Shown here: positions 25,937 to 34,255 of the stretch, in pieces | Layout of the letters: each line of letters opens with the position of its first letter | Position numbering within the stretch: the first letter of the stretch is position 1 | Translations under genes and position numbers: made by a program | Assembly (NCBI GenBank): GCA_036704125.1 | Contig: DATNQI010000065.1 | Coordinates: forward strand, 1 to 34,297 | Source: Pantanalinema sp. | GTDB lineage: Bacteria; Cyanobacteriota; Sericytochromatia; S15B-MN24; UBA4093 | Reading direction: 5' to 3' | DNA: 34,297 nt | Notes under the pieces: model-generated | What the model was told of the DNA's origin: nothing | What the model saw: only the letters and a program-made list of their open reading frames with translations | Database searches by the model: none

Positions 25937-26350
25937 CTACTTCTTCCCGGCGATATTCACCATCCACACCACGCCGAACTTGTCGACGCAGGATCCGAAG
26001 GAGTCTCCCCACGGAGCCTGCGCGAGCGGCATTTCAACGGTTCCGCCTGCCGACAGCTTGTCGAAGTAGCCCTTGAGCTCTTCTGCATTGTCGCCGCTGA
26101 GCGCCATGGTGATGCGAGCGCCGGGAGTGTATTCCATTCTGCCGGGAGTATCCGCCCCCATGAAGGTGATGCCGTTATCGGCCTGGAGCATGGCGTGCAT
26201 GATCTTGTCATCCTCAGCGGGATCGTCGGATACATGAAATTCTTTGAACGTCTTGAGTTCGAGCTTGCCGCCGAACACGGTCTTGTAGAACTCCATGGCC
26301 TCGCGGGCATTGTCCTTGAAGCTGATGTAAGGGTTCAGTGCTGATTGCAT
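25937..26350 (-). CDS. PhnB-like VOC (glyoxalase-fold) protein
   Basis: 137 aa from ATG 26350 with AGGAG upstream. The family pattern is clear: LNPYISFKDNAREAMEFYKTVFGG at the start, HAMLQADNGITFMGAD in the middle, and the C-terminal PWGDSFGSCVDKFGVVWMVN. These PhnB/YjdN-type members of the vicinal oxygen chelate superfamily are dimeric, and their metal sites are often incomplete. Function is usually unknown, with suggested roles in detoxification or antibiotic resistance. It follows the UvrA-like gene on the same strand after 208 bases. A 197-base gap to the deoxyhypusine-synthase-like start contains no convincing gene. Confidence 0.88.
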   Translation of the reverse strand: MQSALNPYISFKDNAREAMEFYKTVFGGKLELKTFKEFHVSDDPAEDDKIMHAMLQADNGITFMGADTPGRMEYTPGARITMALSGDNAEELKGYFDKLSAGGTVEMPLAQAPWGDSFGSCVDKFGVVWMVNIAGKK

Positions 26351-26558
26351 CGCTGCTTCTCCTGTTGGTCGGTGGTTGAATCGTGCATGGACACGCAGCA
26401 TCGCTGCGCACCCGTCATCCGGGCATCGAACGCGATCCGATCGGCAGGACCTGAACGGTTCGCGGGAATGCCCAGGCCTACATCATACGAACAAACGTTC
26501 AATTCCATCAAGCCGTCACGCGCAACTCAACGTGCCGGCAGGGTCAACACCACCGCTC
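26351..26558. other. 208-bp non-coding gap between the UvrA-like and VOC genes
   Basis: No credible gene is seen on either strand. It contains a small GAAC-AAAC-GTTC inverted motif (26489-26500), in the right place to be an operator for the VOC gene, but the arms are only four bases long. Base composition is more mixed than the backbone, consistent with a junction between DNA of different origin. Confidence 0.4.
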
Positions 26559-28961
<2,403 letters not shown>

Positions 28962-28967
28962 GAATGA

Positions 28968-28996
28968 CGTATAAGCTGATGCCTATTGATTGTCAA
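28968..28996 (-). promoter_or_regulatory. near-consensus promoter giving a leaderless UvrA-like mRNA
   Basis: On the minus strand, TTGACA (28991-28996) is followed by a 17-base spacer and TATACG (28968-28973). Only six bases separate the -10 from the A of the ATG at 28961, so the expected start point is the start codon itself. No Shine-Dalgarno is present. This is the best promoter match in the window. Confidence 0.75.
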
Positions 28997-29017
28997 GCTC
29001 GCGGATTGGGCCACCCG

Positions 29018-29042
29018 TGACCTGAACCAGGAAATCTAGGCC
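29018..29042. repeat. left terminal inverted repeat of the IS3-family element
   Basis: Begins TGACCTGAACCAGG and ends ATCTAGGCC. It aligns to the reverse complement of 29969-29992 with one gap and four mismatches. Confidence 0.8.
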
Positions 29043-29108
29043 AGGCCGATTTCCCTACTTTCGATTGGCCAAGTTTTTTGGGTCTGAGTCACTGCTTGGA
29101 AAAAACTT

Positions 29109-29936
29109 TTGACGCCCGCAGCCAAGCGTAGAGCCGTTTTGCGACTTCGAGAGGAGTTCAAGATGAGCGAACGCCGCGCCTGTGGGCTCATCGGGATCCA
29201 CCGAGCCACCCATCAGTATCGGAGCCGCCGCAAGGACGACAGCGAGCTGCGCGAGCGCATGCTCGCCATCGCCCGCGAACGTCCACGCTTCGGCTACCGC
29301 CGCGTCCACATCATGCTGCGGCGCGAGGGCTTCGCCGTGAACCACAAGCGCGTTTACCGCCTCTATCGTCTCGAAGGGCTCGCCGTTCGTAAGCGGAAGA
29401 GAAAACGCATCAGCACGACGCAGCGCGTGCCTCACCCGCTGCCGCAGCGCCCCAATCAGAGGTGGAGTATGGATTTCGTTTCAGACGGCCTGGGCTCGGG
29501 CCGGCGTTTCCGGACGTTGAATGTCGTGGATGACTTCAGCCGCGAGTGCCTGGCCATCGAGGTGGATTTCTCGCTTCCCGGCGCCCGTGTCGCCCGCGTC
29601 CTGGACGAGGTGATCGCCGTTCGTGGAAAGCCGGAAGGCATCACGATCGACAACGGGCCCGAGTTTGCGGGCAACGACCTCGACAAGTGGGCGTACGCGA
29701 ACGGCATCGAACTGAGGTTCATCACCCCCGGCAAGCCGATCGAGAACGCGTTCATCGAGAGCTTCAATGGGCGCTTCAGGGACGAATGCCTCAACCAGCA
29801 CTGGTTCTTGAGCCTGAAACACGCACGACGACTGATCTCTGCCTGGAAGGAGGACTACAACACTGTCAGGCCGCACACCGCGCTCGGCAACGTGCCGCCC
29901 GCCGAGTTCGTGAGGAGACAGAAAGGGGCGGCATAG
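29109..29936 (+). CDS. IS3-family transposase OrfB (DDE integrase domain)
   Basis: 275 aa from a TTG codon, with the frame open only from 29088. The N-terminal helical HTH_21-like part (SERRACGLIGIHRATHQYRS) precedes the rve integrase core. DDE residues are in MDFVSD (first Asp), TIDNGPEF (second Asp) and IENAFIESFNGRFRDECL (Glu). In intact elements OrfB is made as an OrfAB fusion by a -1 frameshift. Here orfA is absent and a stop lies at 29085-29087, so a functional transposase is unlikely. An A6 run at 29100-29105 resembles a slippery site but has no upstream frame to serve. Confidence 0.9.
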   Translation: MTPAAKRRAVLRLREEFKMSERRACGLIGIHRATHQYRSRRKDDSELRERMLAIARERPRFGYRRVHIMLRREGFAVNHKRVYRLYRLEGLAVRKRKRKRISTTQRVPHPLPQRPNQRWSMDFVSDGLGSGRRFRTLNVVDDFSRECLAIEVDFSLPGARVARVLDEVIAVRGKPEGITIDNGPEFAGNDLDKWAYANGIELRFITPGKPIENAFIESFNGRFRDECLNQHWFLSLKHARRLISAWKEDYNTVRPHTALGNVPPAEFVRRQKGAA

Positions 29937-29968
29937 GGTATTTTGGGCGAGAGGCTTCAAATCGAAGC

Positions 29969-29992
29969 GGCCAAGATACCGGGGTCAGGTCA
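29969..29992. repeat. right terminal inverted repeat of the IS3-family element
   Basis: Reads GGCCAAGATACC then GGGGTCAGGTCA on the plus strand. Its reverse complement starts TGACCTGA, like the left end. It lies 33 bases after the orfB stop. Confidence 0.8.
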
Positions 29993-30012
29993 AGGGGACC
30001 AGACGTGGGGCC

Positions 30013-30032
30013 CTGGCGGCTAGCGCCGCCAG
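30013..30032. repeat. 8-bp perfect hairpin just outside the IS right end
   Basis: CTGGCGGC (30013-30020), loop TAGC, GCCGCCAG (30025-30032). No T-run follows on the plus strand. It may insulate the TIR gene from transcription out of the IS, but this is inference. Confidence 0.5.
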
Positions 30033-30094
30033 CTCCCTCAAATGGCAGATTCATTGCATGATAGTGAGCTGTCTCACGGGGTATCCGGATTGTC

Positions 30095-30110
30095 AGTGCT
30101 ATATTGCACT
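30095..30110 (+). promoter_or_regulatory. -10-like TATATT embedded in a palindrome upstream of the TIR gene
   Basis: AGTGC (30095-30099), TATATT (30100-30105), GCACT (30106-30110). The 5-bp arms exactly flank a -10-like hexamer located 39 bases before the GTG start. A second short inverted repeat, GTGAG/CTCAC, lies at 30064-30077. The arrangement suggests a repressible promoter. No good -35 is seen. Confidence 0.35.
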
Positions 30111-30144
30111 CGCACCCAAGCTCGAGCCTTCCTAGGACAACGCC

Positions 30145-30915
30145 GTGTCAATCAACTACAAGCTTCTGGCAATCAAGCTCGGTGATGAGATGAAGAACAC
30201 CACGTCAATCGCAGAGATTGAGCGTACTGCTGGTGCCCTCTTCGACTTCTCCCCAGAATCCTTTGAGGCCAAAGGCGTTACTTCGTCTAGGGCGCAGCTC
30301 ATCTACAACTGGATCTTGACTCTTGCAGGCCAAACTATGGAGGACGAGAAGAAGTCGTCCCTCCTGCTTGACTTCATCTCAGGTCTTGGGGCAGACGTTT
30401 CTAAGTATCTGAACTTCTTTCAAAGCAGAGAAGTACCTCAAGATAGCGAAGAACTTCAGAACTCCAACAAGGTGTTCCTCGTCCACGGTCGTGACGAGAT
30501 GCTCAAAGAGATGGTTGGTCGATTCCTCGGCCAACTTGGGCTTGAGGTCGTGATCCTAAGCGAACAGGCAAATCAAGGACGAACGGTCATCGAGAAGTTG
30601 GAACGGTCATCGAAAGTGGCCTTCTGCGTTGTCTTGCTGACGCCTGATGACATGGGGAGGCTTGCCTCAGACAACGCCTCGGCCCTATGTCCCCGAGCAC
30701 GTCAGAACGTGATTCTTGAGCTTGGATACTTTACCGGCTACCTTGGCCGAGAACGGGTTTGCGCTCTAGTGTCCGGCCAACTCGAACTTCCCTCCGATAC
30801 CCATGGGATAGCCTACGTGCCTGTTGATCAGCACGGCGGATGGAAGATGGAGGTGATTCGCGAGCTTAAGAGTGCGGGCCTCACGGTGAATCTAAGTCAG
30901 ATCTTCGGTGGCTAG
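30145..30915 (+). CDS. TIR-domain protein with N-terminal effector-associated-like domain
   Basis: 256 aa from GTG 30145 (AGGA upstream). Residues 1-100 are helical with VTSSRAQLIYNWILTLAGQ, resembling the small effector-associated adaptor domains that precede TIR, protease or nuclease effectors. Residues 108-250 match the TIR-like nucleotide-binding family (CAP12/Pycsar-effector type, PF10137): NKVFLVHGRDEMLKEMV, QGRTVIEKLE, VVLLTPDDMG, and E192 in ARQNVILELGYF as the likely catalytic Glu of an NADase. Related proteins deplete NAD+ on phage infection when activated. Codons are more A/T-ending than the backbone and the gene lacks exact HIP1 sites, consistent with transfer. It converges with and overlaps the DUF4145 gene by four bases. 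Confidence 0.85.
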   Translation: MSINYKLLAIKLGDEMKNTTSIAEIERTAGALFDFSPESFEAKGVTSSRAQLIYNWILTLAGQTMEDEKKSSLLLDFISGLGADVSKYLNFFQSREVPQDSEELQNSNKVFLVHGRDEMLKEMVGRFLGQLGLEVVILSEQANQGRTVIEKLERSSKVAFCVVLLTPDDMGRLASDNASALCPRARQNVILELGYFTGYLGRERVCALVSGQLELPSDTHGIAYVPVDQHGGWKMEVIRELKSAGLTVNLSQIFGG

Positions 30916-31514
30916 AAAGCGTTCGCCCGCCTCTTCTTCAACTCCTCAAACTTTGGCCGAAAGGTGAATGTGTTCTCCAACAACGCGTGCGTGAGTTGGA
31001 TCAGGTCCTCCGCGTCCTTCTTTGCGACCGTCACATTAACGTCGTGGGCAGCGTCGTTGCCCAGGTCCTTAAACTCCTTCGCCCAGTCGAAGTAGCTCTG
31101 ATCAATCAACCCCTTCCTTAACAAGGTATCGAGGCGAGCAGCAAGAGTGCCAGAGCCCTCCCCAAGTTCAACGCACATCCCCTCAAGTGCCTTTCTACAC
31201 AGAATCGCAGAAGCGGTGTAGGCCCTTGCCCGCAGGCACATCACCGCCTCGTCAAATGCCAATCGGATTCGTACTGGAACGGTGTATCTCAACTCGTCGC
31301 CGCTAAGTGGATACACTCGTCGAGGTTCACCATATGAGATCCCCTCGCTAAAGTCGTCATACACGTCCCGCACTGCTAAGAGAGGGGAGCTGCAGCGGAC
31401 GCACGTAACCAAGGTATAGACGTAGGCTTCTCCCTCGTCCTTATCGAAATAGGTCGTCTCACCTACTTGTTTCGTGGTGGTCATTACCTCGCACCACGGA
31501 CAGTGTAGAACCAT
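30912..31514 (-). CDS. zinc-ribbon DUF4145 protein
   Basis: 200 aa from ATG 31514 with AGGGAGG upstream. C5-x2-C8 and C38-x2-C41 form a probable zinc ribbon. The C-terminal helical part (about 82-185) has the DUF4145 pattern: RIRLAFDEAVMCLRARAYTAS, then ILCRKALEGMCVELGEG, then WAKEFKDLGNDAAHD. DUF4145 is HEPN-like, is found beside restriction and other defence genes, and is sometimes fused to nucleases. A role with the TIR protein is inference: the genes converge and share the CTAG stop, so they are not one operon. Codon usage is AT-richer than the backbone. Confidence 0.82.
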   Translation of the reverse strand: MVLHCPWCEVMTTTKQVGETTYFDKDEGEAYVYTLVTCVRCSSPLLAVRDVYDDFSEGISYGEPRRVYPLSGDELRYTVPVRIRLAFDEAVMCLRARAYTASAILCRKALEGMCVELGEGSGTLAARLDTLLRKGLIDQSYFDWAKEFKDLGNDAAHDVNVTVAKKDAEDLIQLTHALLENTFTFRPKFEELKKRRANAF

Positions 31515-31548
31515 ACCCGCCTCCCTGGCTCATCGCTACGGATTGCTT

Positions 31549-31586
31549 TCAACAGAGCGATAATGATCCTATCATCGCTCTGTTGA
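31549..31586. repeat. 13-bp perfect inverted repeat, operator or hairpin
   Basis: TCAACAGAGCGAT (31549-31561) and ATCGCTCTGTTGA (31574-31586) are perfect complements around a 12-base loop. It lies 35 bases upstream of the DUF4145 start. Its length and perfection exceed chance. No U-run is adjacent, so an operator or transcript structure is more likely than a terminator. Confidence 0.65.
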
Positions 31587-31650
31587 GGCCAACCAGGGCT
31601 AAGAGAAACCCATCGACATCTTCACGATAGCTTCATGCCCATGCTGCCTT

Positions 31651-31679
31651 CACCTTCGCGCGTACGCGCGCGATATAGT
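31651..31679 (+). promoter_or_regulatory. candidate promoter with 14-bp palindrome filling the spacer
   Basis: CGCGCGTACGCGCG (31657-31670) is a perfect self-complementary 14-mer. It is followed after three bases by TATAGT (31674-31679), a -10-like box reading toward the HNH gene. The palindrome would lie between -35 and -10, a classic repressor site. The -35 itself (CACCTT) is poor. Confidence 0.35.
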
Positions 31680-31913
31680 ATGCGTGAGTTAGGTGCTGAC
31701 AGGCAGCTACGCACCCCTTTCAAGATCCCCTTCCAGACCTACATATACTACCTGAAGACCCTTGCGATGCCTCGATCTAGGGGGCTTGTCTAGATGTCTT
31801 CCGGTGCTCCAAGATGGGGTAGAGGGCTACCAACTTGAGCCCCGCCAAAGCGAGAGGGACGGGTCTCTAGCAAGACAACCCGCCCCCTCCGGCCCACGAT
31901 GGAGGTGGACCCT

Positions 31914-32864
31914 ATGCAGTCCATTGTAGATGCTGCCCATGCCCCAGAACAACCCCTCGTGGGCCGGTTGGCTCAATCGCTCGCACTCGCGATGCCGACT
32001 CCCTTCTTCACCGACCTGGGCGTCCCTCAGCGGGTTCGAGCACCCGGTCACGTTGACTCTCATCTTGCCTGGATGGTGGTCAATGGGATGCAGGGGCTCC
32101 GGCTGGATACGGTCCAGGTGTTCGACGTTCCTGCGATCCGTCAGCTGACCAAGCCCAATCCCAAGATCCCGGCGTGGCAGTTCGTGGCTGATCAGTTTCC
32201 CGAGTGGAAACTAGACGAGATGGCGGCCCAAGAACTGACCCGGTGGTTGGTCTGGCACGGGTTCATCCATGAGGCTCTGCTTACGGCTTGGGATCTGCCT
32301 GAACTGGCTAGCCTCAATCGTCCCAACGGCAAGCCCGCCGCCAAGTCCTCTGACATCCTCTGGACACCTGAGCAGTGGGAAGCGTTCCTGGTCTCGAAAG
32401 ACCTCGACGTGCCTGTGGGGTACCTGGGCGAGTTCAACGACTGGCGGGCCGAAACCTTCCGCGAGGGCTACGATCTGTACCTGGTGCTGGAGACCTGCGT
32501 CAGCACCCACCGACTTAAGATGGGCACCCTCAAGGGTGACCGCGGCCGCTATCTCTACATCACGTCGGCGGAGATCCTGCGGGCGTTTCAGACTGGGGAT
32601 GGGCTACCGACGCTGGTCCTGGACTGGATTCGATCGCTGGTCTACTTCGCAGATGTGGATGGTCGGCTCGGAATCCACCGCCTCCTCGCCGCCTTGTGGT
32701 GCCACGCATGCATGAACCCGCAGGGGAAGCACCAGGGTCGCCCCGACGATATTGACTCTCACCACATCAACCGGGTATCGCTGGACAATCGCCTGGTGAA
32801 CAACCTGCCTGTGACTGTCGCTCAGCACTCGGTGATTCACGGGGCTGGGTGGCAGGTGCGGTAG
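31914..32864 (+). CDS. unknown protein with C-terminal HNH-like nuclease motif
   Basis: 316 aa from ATG 31914, chosen because GGAGGTGG (31901-31908) is at ideal spacing; an ATG at 31899 is less likely. Most of the protein (about 1-260) is not recognised. It is rich in Trp and acidic residues, with no membrane segment. The C-terminal 40 residues read DDIDSHHINRVSLDNR then LVNNLPVTVAQHS, with H283-H284-x-N. This matches the D-x-D-H-x-x-x-x-x-x-DNR-x-x-NL-x6-H pattern of HNH nucleases found in homing endonucleases and phage proteins. It lies in a defence-like segment. It is followed at once by a large hairpin and a ~570-bp G-rich non-coding tract, and a functional tie to that tract is speculative. 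Confidence 0.7.
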   Translation: MQSIVDAAHAPEQPLVGRLAQSLALAMPTPFFTDLGVPQRVRAPGHVDSHLAWMVVNGMQGLRLDTVQVFDVPAIRQLTKPNPKIPAWQFVADQFPEWKLDEMAAQELTRWLVWHGFIHEALLTAWDLPELASLNRPNGKPAAKSSDILWTPEQWEAFLVSKDLDVPVGYLGEFNDWRAETFREGYDLYLVLETCVSTHRLKMGTLKGDRGRYLYITSAEILRAFQTGDGLPTLVLDWIRSLVYFADVDGRLGIHRLLAALWCHACMNPQGKHQGRPDDIDSHHINRVSLDNRLVNNLPVTVAQHSVIHGAGWQVR

Positions 32865-33435
32865 ATCTGCGGCAGGGGGTAAGCCCGGGTCATACTCTGG
32901 ATCTCGGCACGGGGGGCGCCAGAGTATCGCCCAGTGTTTGCCCCCTGCCCCTCGCGGGGCTGGTGGGCAGGGCGGGGCAGATGGTCGCTGCGAGGTGGAG
33001 AGGATGGGGCAGGAGTTTCGGCCGATGGCAGCCGGGTCTTGTTGGGGGTGGGCTGGAATCTCCGGCGGATGGTGCCCAGGATCTGGCCCAGGGTAGCCCC
33101 GTCCCCTGACGGGTACGGTCGGCCGGGGTGGGCAGAGGGTATGCCGGATACCCGCTCAAGCAGACAGTTTCAGGCAATCACCTTAACCCGGCCTTAACGC
33201 ACCTTGACACCCGGTGGACCGGGGATGTGCAGCTACCTGGCCGAGCCTCGAAAGGTGGGTGGGATCTCCGCGCGAGAGAAGGAGAGCTGCCCGGGTTCCA
33301 CCCTAGACGGCCAGGCGAGTGAGGTTCACCAGGTCGGCGGGGGTAGCGCTCCTGCCCGAGGGTGGGCAGTGTGGTGGGCCAAGGGGCTCGCGGGACACTC
33401 CACCCGGGGGTGGGTAATGCCGTGGTTGCAGGGTT
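32865..33435. ncRNA. ~570-bp hairpin-rich, G-rich non-coding tract; possible structured RNA
   Basis: No credible ORF fits. The plus strand is strongly G-biased and contains many perfect hairpins: 32871-32949 (large, nested), GCCCC/GGGGC (32947-32960), CCCGTC/GACGGG (33098-33113), GGGTAT/ATACCC (33137-33153), CTGCCC/GGGCAG (33352-33369) and CCACC/GGTGG (33400-33413). GGTGGGC recurs at least five times. A transcript from the HNH gene running into this tract would be highly structured. Alternatives are a decayed mobile element or recombination-site DNA. No RNA family is recognised, so the type is tentative. Confidence 0.4.
32871..32949 (+). repeat. large nested hairpin directly after the HNH gene
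   Basis: The outer stem is GGCAGGGGGTAA (32871-32882) with TTGCCCCCTGCC (32938-32949), twelve pairs with one G-T wobble. The inner stem is GGGT/GCCC (32887-32890, 32929-32932), then ATACTCTGG (32892-32900) with CCAGAGTAT (32919-32927). The 3' arm also belongs to a competing hairpin GCCCC-TCGC-GGGGC (32947-32960). It starts seven bases after the HNH stop codon. Confidence 0.7.
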
Positions 33436-33795
33436 CTAGCCCACTGGTCTCTCGGCTTCGAGGAGCACCCCGATGGCCGCCTCGACCAACGTCACGAGTT
33501 CAGGAAGCCGCTCGGTCACAGTCACCCAGACCACATCGTAGTCCACGTCGATGTAGCCATGAATCGTCCGGTGCCTCATCGCGATGAGGCCTCGCCATGG
33601 GATCTCGGGGAAGCGAGCCTGGGTATCCTTGCTGACCTGGTTTGCTGCCTCTCCCGCGATCTCGATGGCCTTGACCAAGCCATAGGCAAGAAGTCGATCG
33701 GTGTCGAGGTCCTCTCGGCGTCGGCCTTGGACGAAGCCAAGGGCATCCTTGGCCGCGTCCTTCATGTGCTGAAGTCGGTTGAGGTCAGCCTGCAA
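33436..33795 (-). CDS. hepT: HepT-like HEPN toxin (DUF86 RNase)
   Basis: 119 aa from TTG 33795, with GAGGT eight bases upstream; the next start, ATG, is ten codons later. The HEPN catalytic motif R-x4-H-x-Y is R74-HRTI-H79-G-Y81 in MRHRTIHGYIDVDYD. The preceding segment AYGLVKAIEIAGEAANQVS is the family's conserved central helix. HepT cleaves RNA (reported targets include tRNA) and is neutralised when MntA adds AMP groups to the motif tyrosine. It overlaps mntA by 11 bases, as expected for a coupled toxin-antitoxin pair. It is located beside tRNA-Asn at the end of the defence-like segment. Confidence 0.92.
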   Translation of the reverse strand: MQADLNRLQHMKDAAKDALGFVQGRRREDLDTDRLLAYGLVKAIEIAGEAANQVSKDTQARFPEIPWRGLIAMRHRTIHGYIDVDYDVVWVTVTERLPELVTLVEAAIGVLLEAERPVG

Positions 33796-34087
33796 GGTAC
33801 TGGACCTCGGCGGTGTCGAGAACCTCTTGTCGGAAGTAGCGGCTCAGGTCCCCAGCGGTACGAAGGTCCACCTGTCGGCCTATCAGTTCCGAGAGGTCTT
33901 GCTGCATCTCGGCCATGGTGAAAAGGTCAGGAGTCCGTCCCGGTTCAAACTCGACCAGCACGTCCACGTCGCTATCTGGCCGGAAGTCGTTTCTCAGGAC
34001 CGAACCGAAGAGAGCAAGCCGACGAATCCCGTGCTCTTGGCAGAACCGGGCAAGACGGTCGCGGTCGATTCGGATCTTCGGACTCAT
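33785..34087 (-). CDS. mntA: MntA-like minimal nucleotidyltransferase antitoxin
   Basis: 100 aa from ATG 34087, fixed by GGAGGAG six bases upstream. The minimal nucleotidyltransferase signature is G28-S29-x10-D40-x-D42 in FGSVLRNDFRPDSDVDVLVEF. It is followed by FTMAEMQQDLSELIGRQVDLR and the C-terminal SRYFRQEVL helix typical of the family. It AMPylates (oligoadenylates) HepT on its active-site tyrosine. A TATGAT -10-like box lies at 34106-34111 on the minus strand. The gene is first in the pair and overlaps hepT. Confidence 0.93.
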   Translation of the reverse strand: MSPKIRIDRDRLARFCQEHGIRRLALFGSVLRNDFRPDSDVDVLVEFEPGRTPDLFTMAEMQQDLSELIGRQVDLRTAGDLSRYFRQEVLDTAEVQYLAG

Positions 34088-34210
34088 AGACAGCTCCTCC
34101 ATACCATCATACCCGAGAGGCCCAAGGGGGGACACTGATGAGGTTGACGAACCTTGATGGAAGGTGCTCCGGATTGATCTAGCTTCTAGACCCAGCCTAG
34201 ACCCGAAAGA

Positions 34211-34248
34211 AGAAGCGGGTCTCAACCTCTCGGCTGAAACCCGCTTCT
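34211..34248 (-). terminator. probable terminator of the tRNA-Asn gene
   Basis: AGAAGCGGGT (34211-34220) and ACCCGCTTCT (34239-34248) form a perfect 10-bp stem with an 18-base loop. It lies seven bases past the tRNA 3' end when read on the minus strand. It is followed there by TCTTTC, a weak pyrimidine/T stretch. Probably an intrinsic terminator for the tRNA transcript. Confidence 0.65.
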
Positions 34249-34255
34249 CTTCTAG

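Larger units (their letters stand above)
29018..29992 (+). mobile_element. IS3-family (IS407-like) element, internally deleted
   Basis: The element is bounded by imperfect terminal inverted repeats of 24-25 bases that begin TGACCTGA at both ends (5'-TG...CA-3'), about 20 of 25 positions matching. Only orfB is present, and the roughly 300 bp of orfA expected between the left end and orfB is missing. At 975 bp it is shorter than the usual 1.2-1.3 kb. The flanking bases (CCCG on the left, AGGG on the right) show no target duplication. It is therefore probably immobile on its own. It separates the UvrA-like gene from the defence-like segment. Confidence 0.8.
31515..31913. other. 399-bp divergent intergenic region between the DUF4145 and HNH genes
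   Basis: No credible ORF is seen. It holds a 13-bp perfect inverted repeat (31549-31586), a 14-bp palindrome with a -10-like box (31657-31679), and a small hairpin GGTAG-AGGG-CTACC (31818-31831) in the leader of the HNH gene. Composition is more AT-rich than the backbone. It probably contains both divergent promoters. Confidence 0.6.

Noticed and set aside
26489-26500. GAAC-AAAC-GTTC as a TetR-type operator for the VOC gene
   Set aside because: The arms are only four bases and no regulator gene is nearby. It is kept only as a remark on the gap.
29098-29106. A6 run as a programmed -1 frameshift site of the IS
   Set aside because: The upstream frame (orfA) that would use it is missing, so it has no present function.
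31811-31890. Riboswitch or HEARO-like RNA in the HNH leader
   Set aside because: Only one small hairpin (GGTAG/CTACC) is clear, no conserved riboswitch core is recognised, and the protein lacks the RuvC parts expected of IscB/IsrB.
33204-33232. TTGACA at 33204-33209 as a promoter in the G-rich tract
   Set aside because: No acceptable -10 hexamer lies 16-18 bases downstream and no gene follows on that strand.
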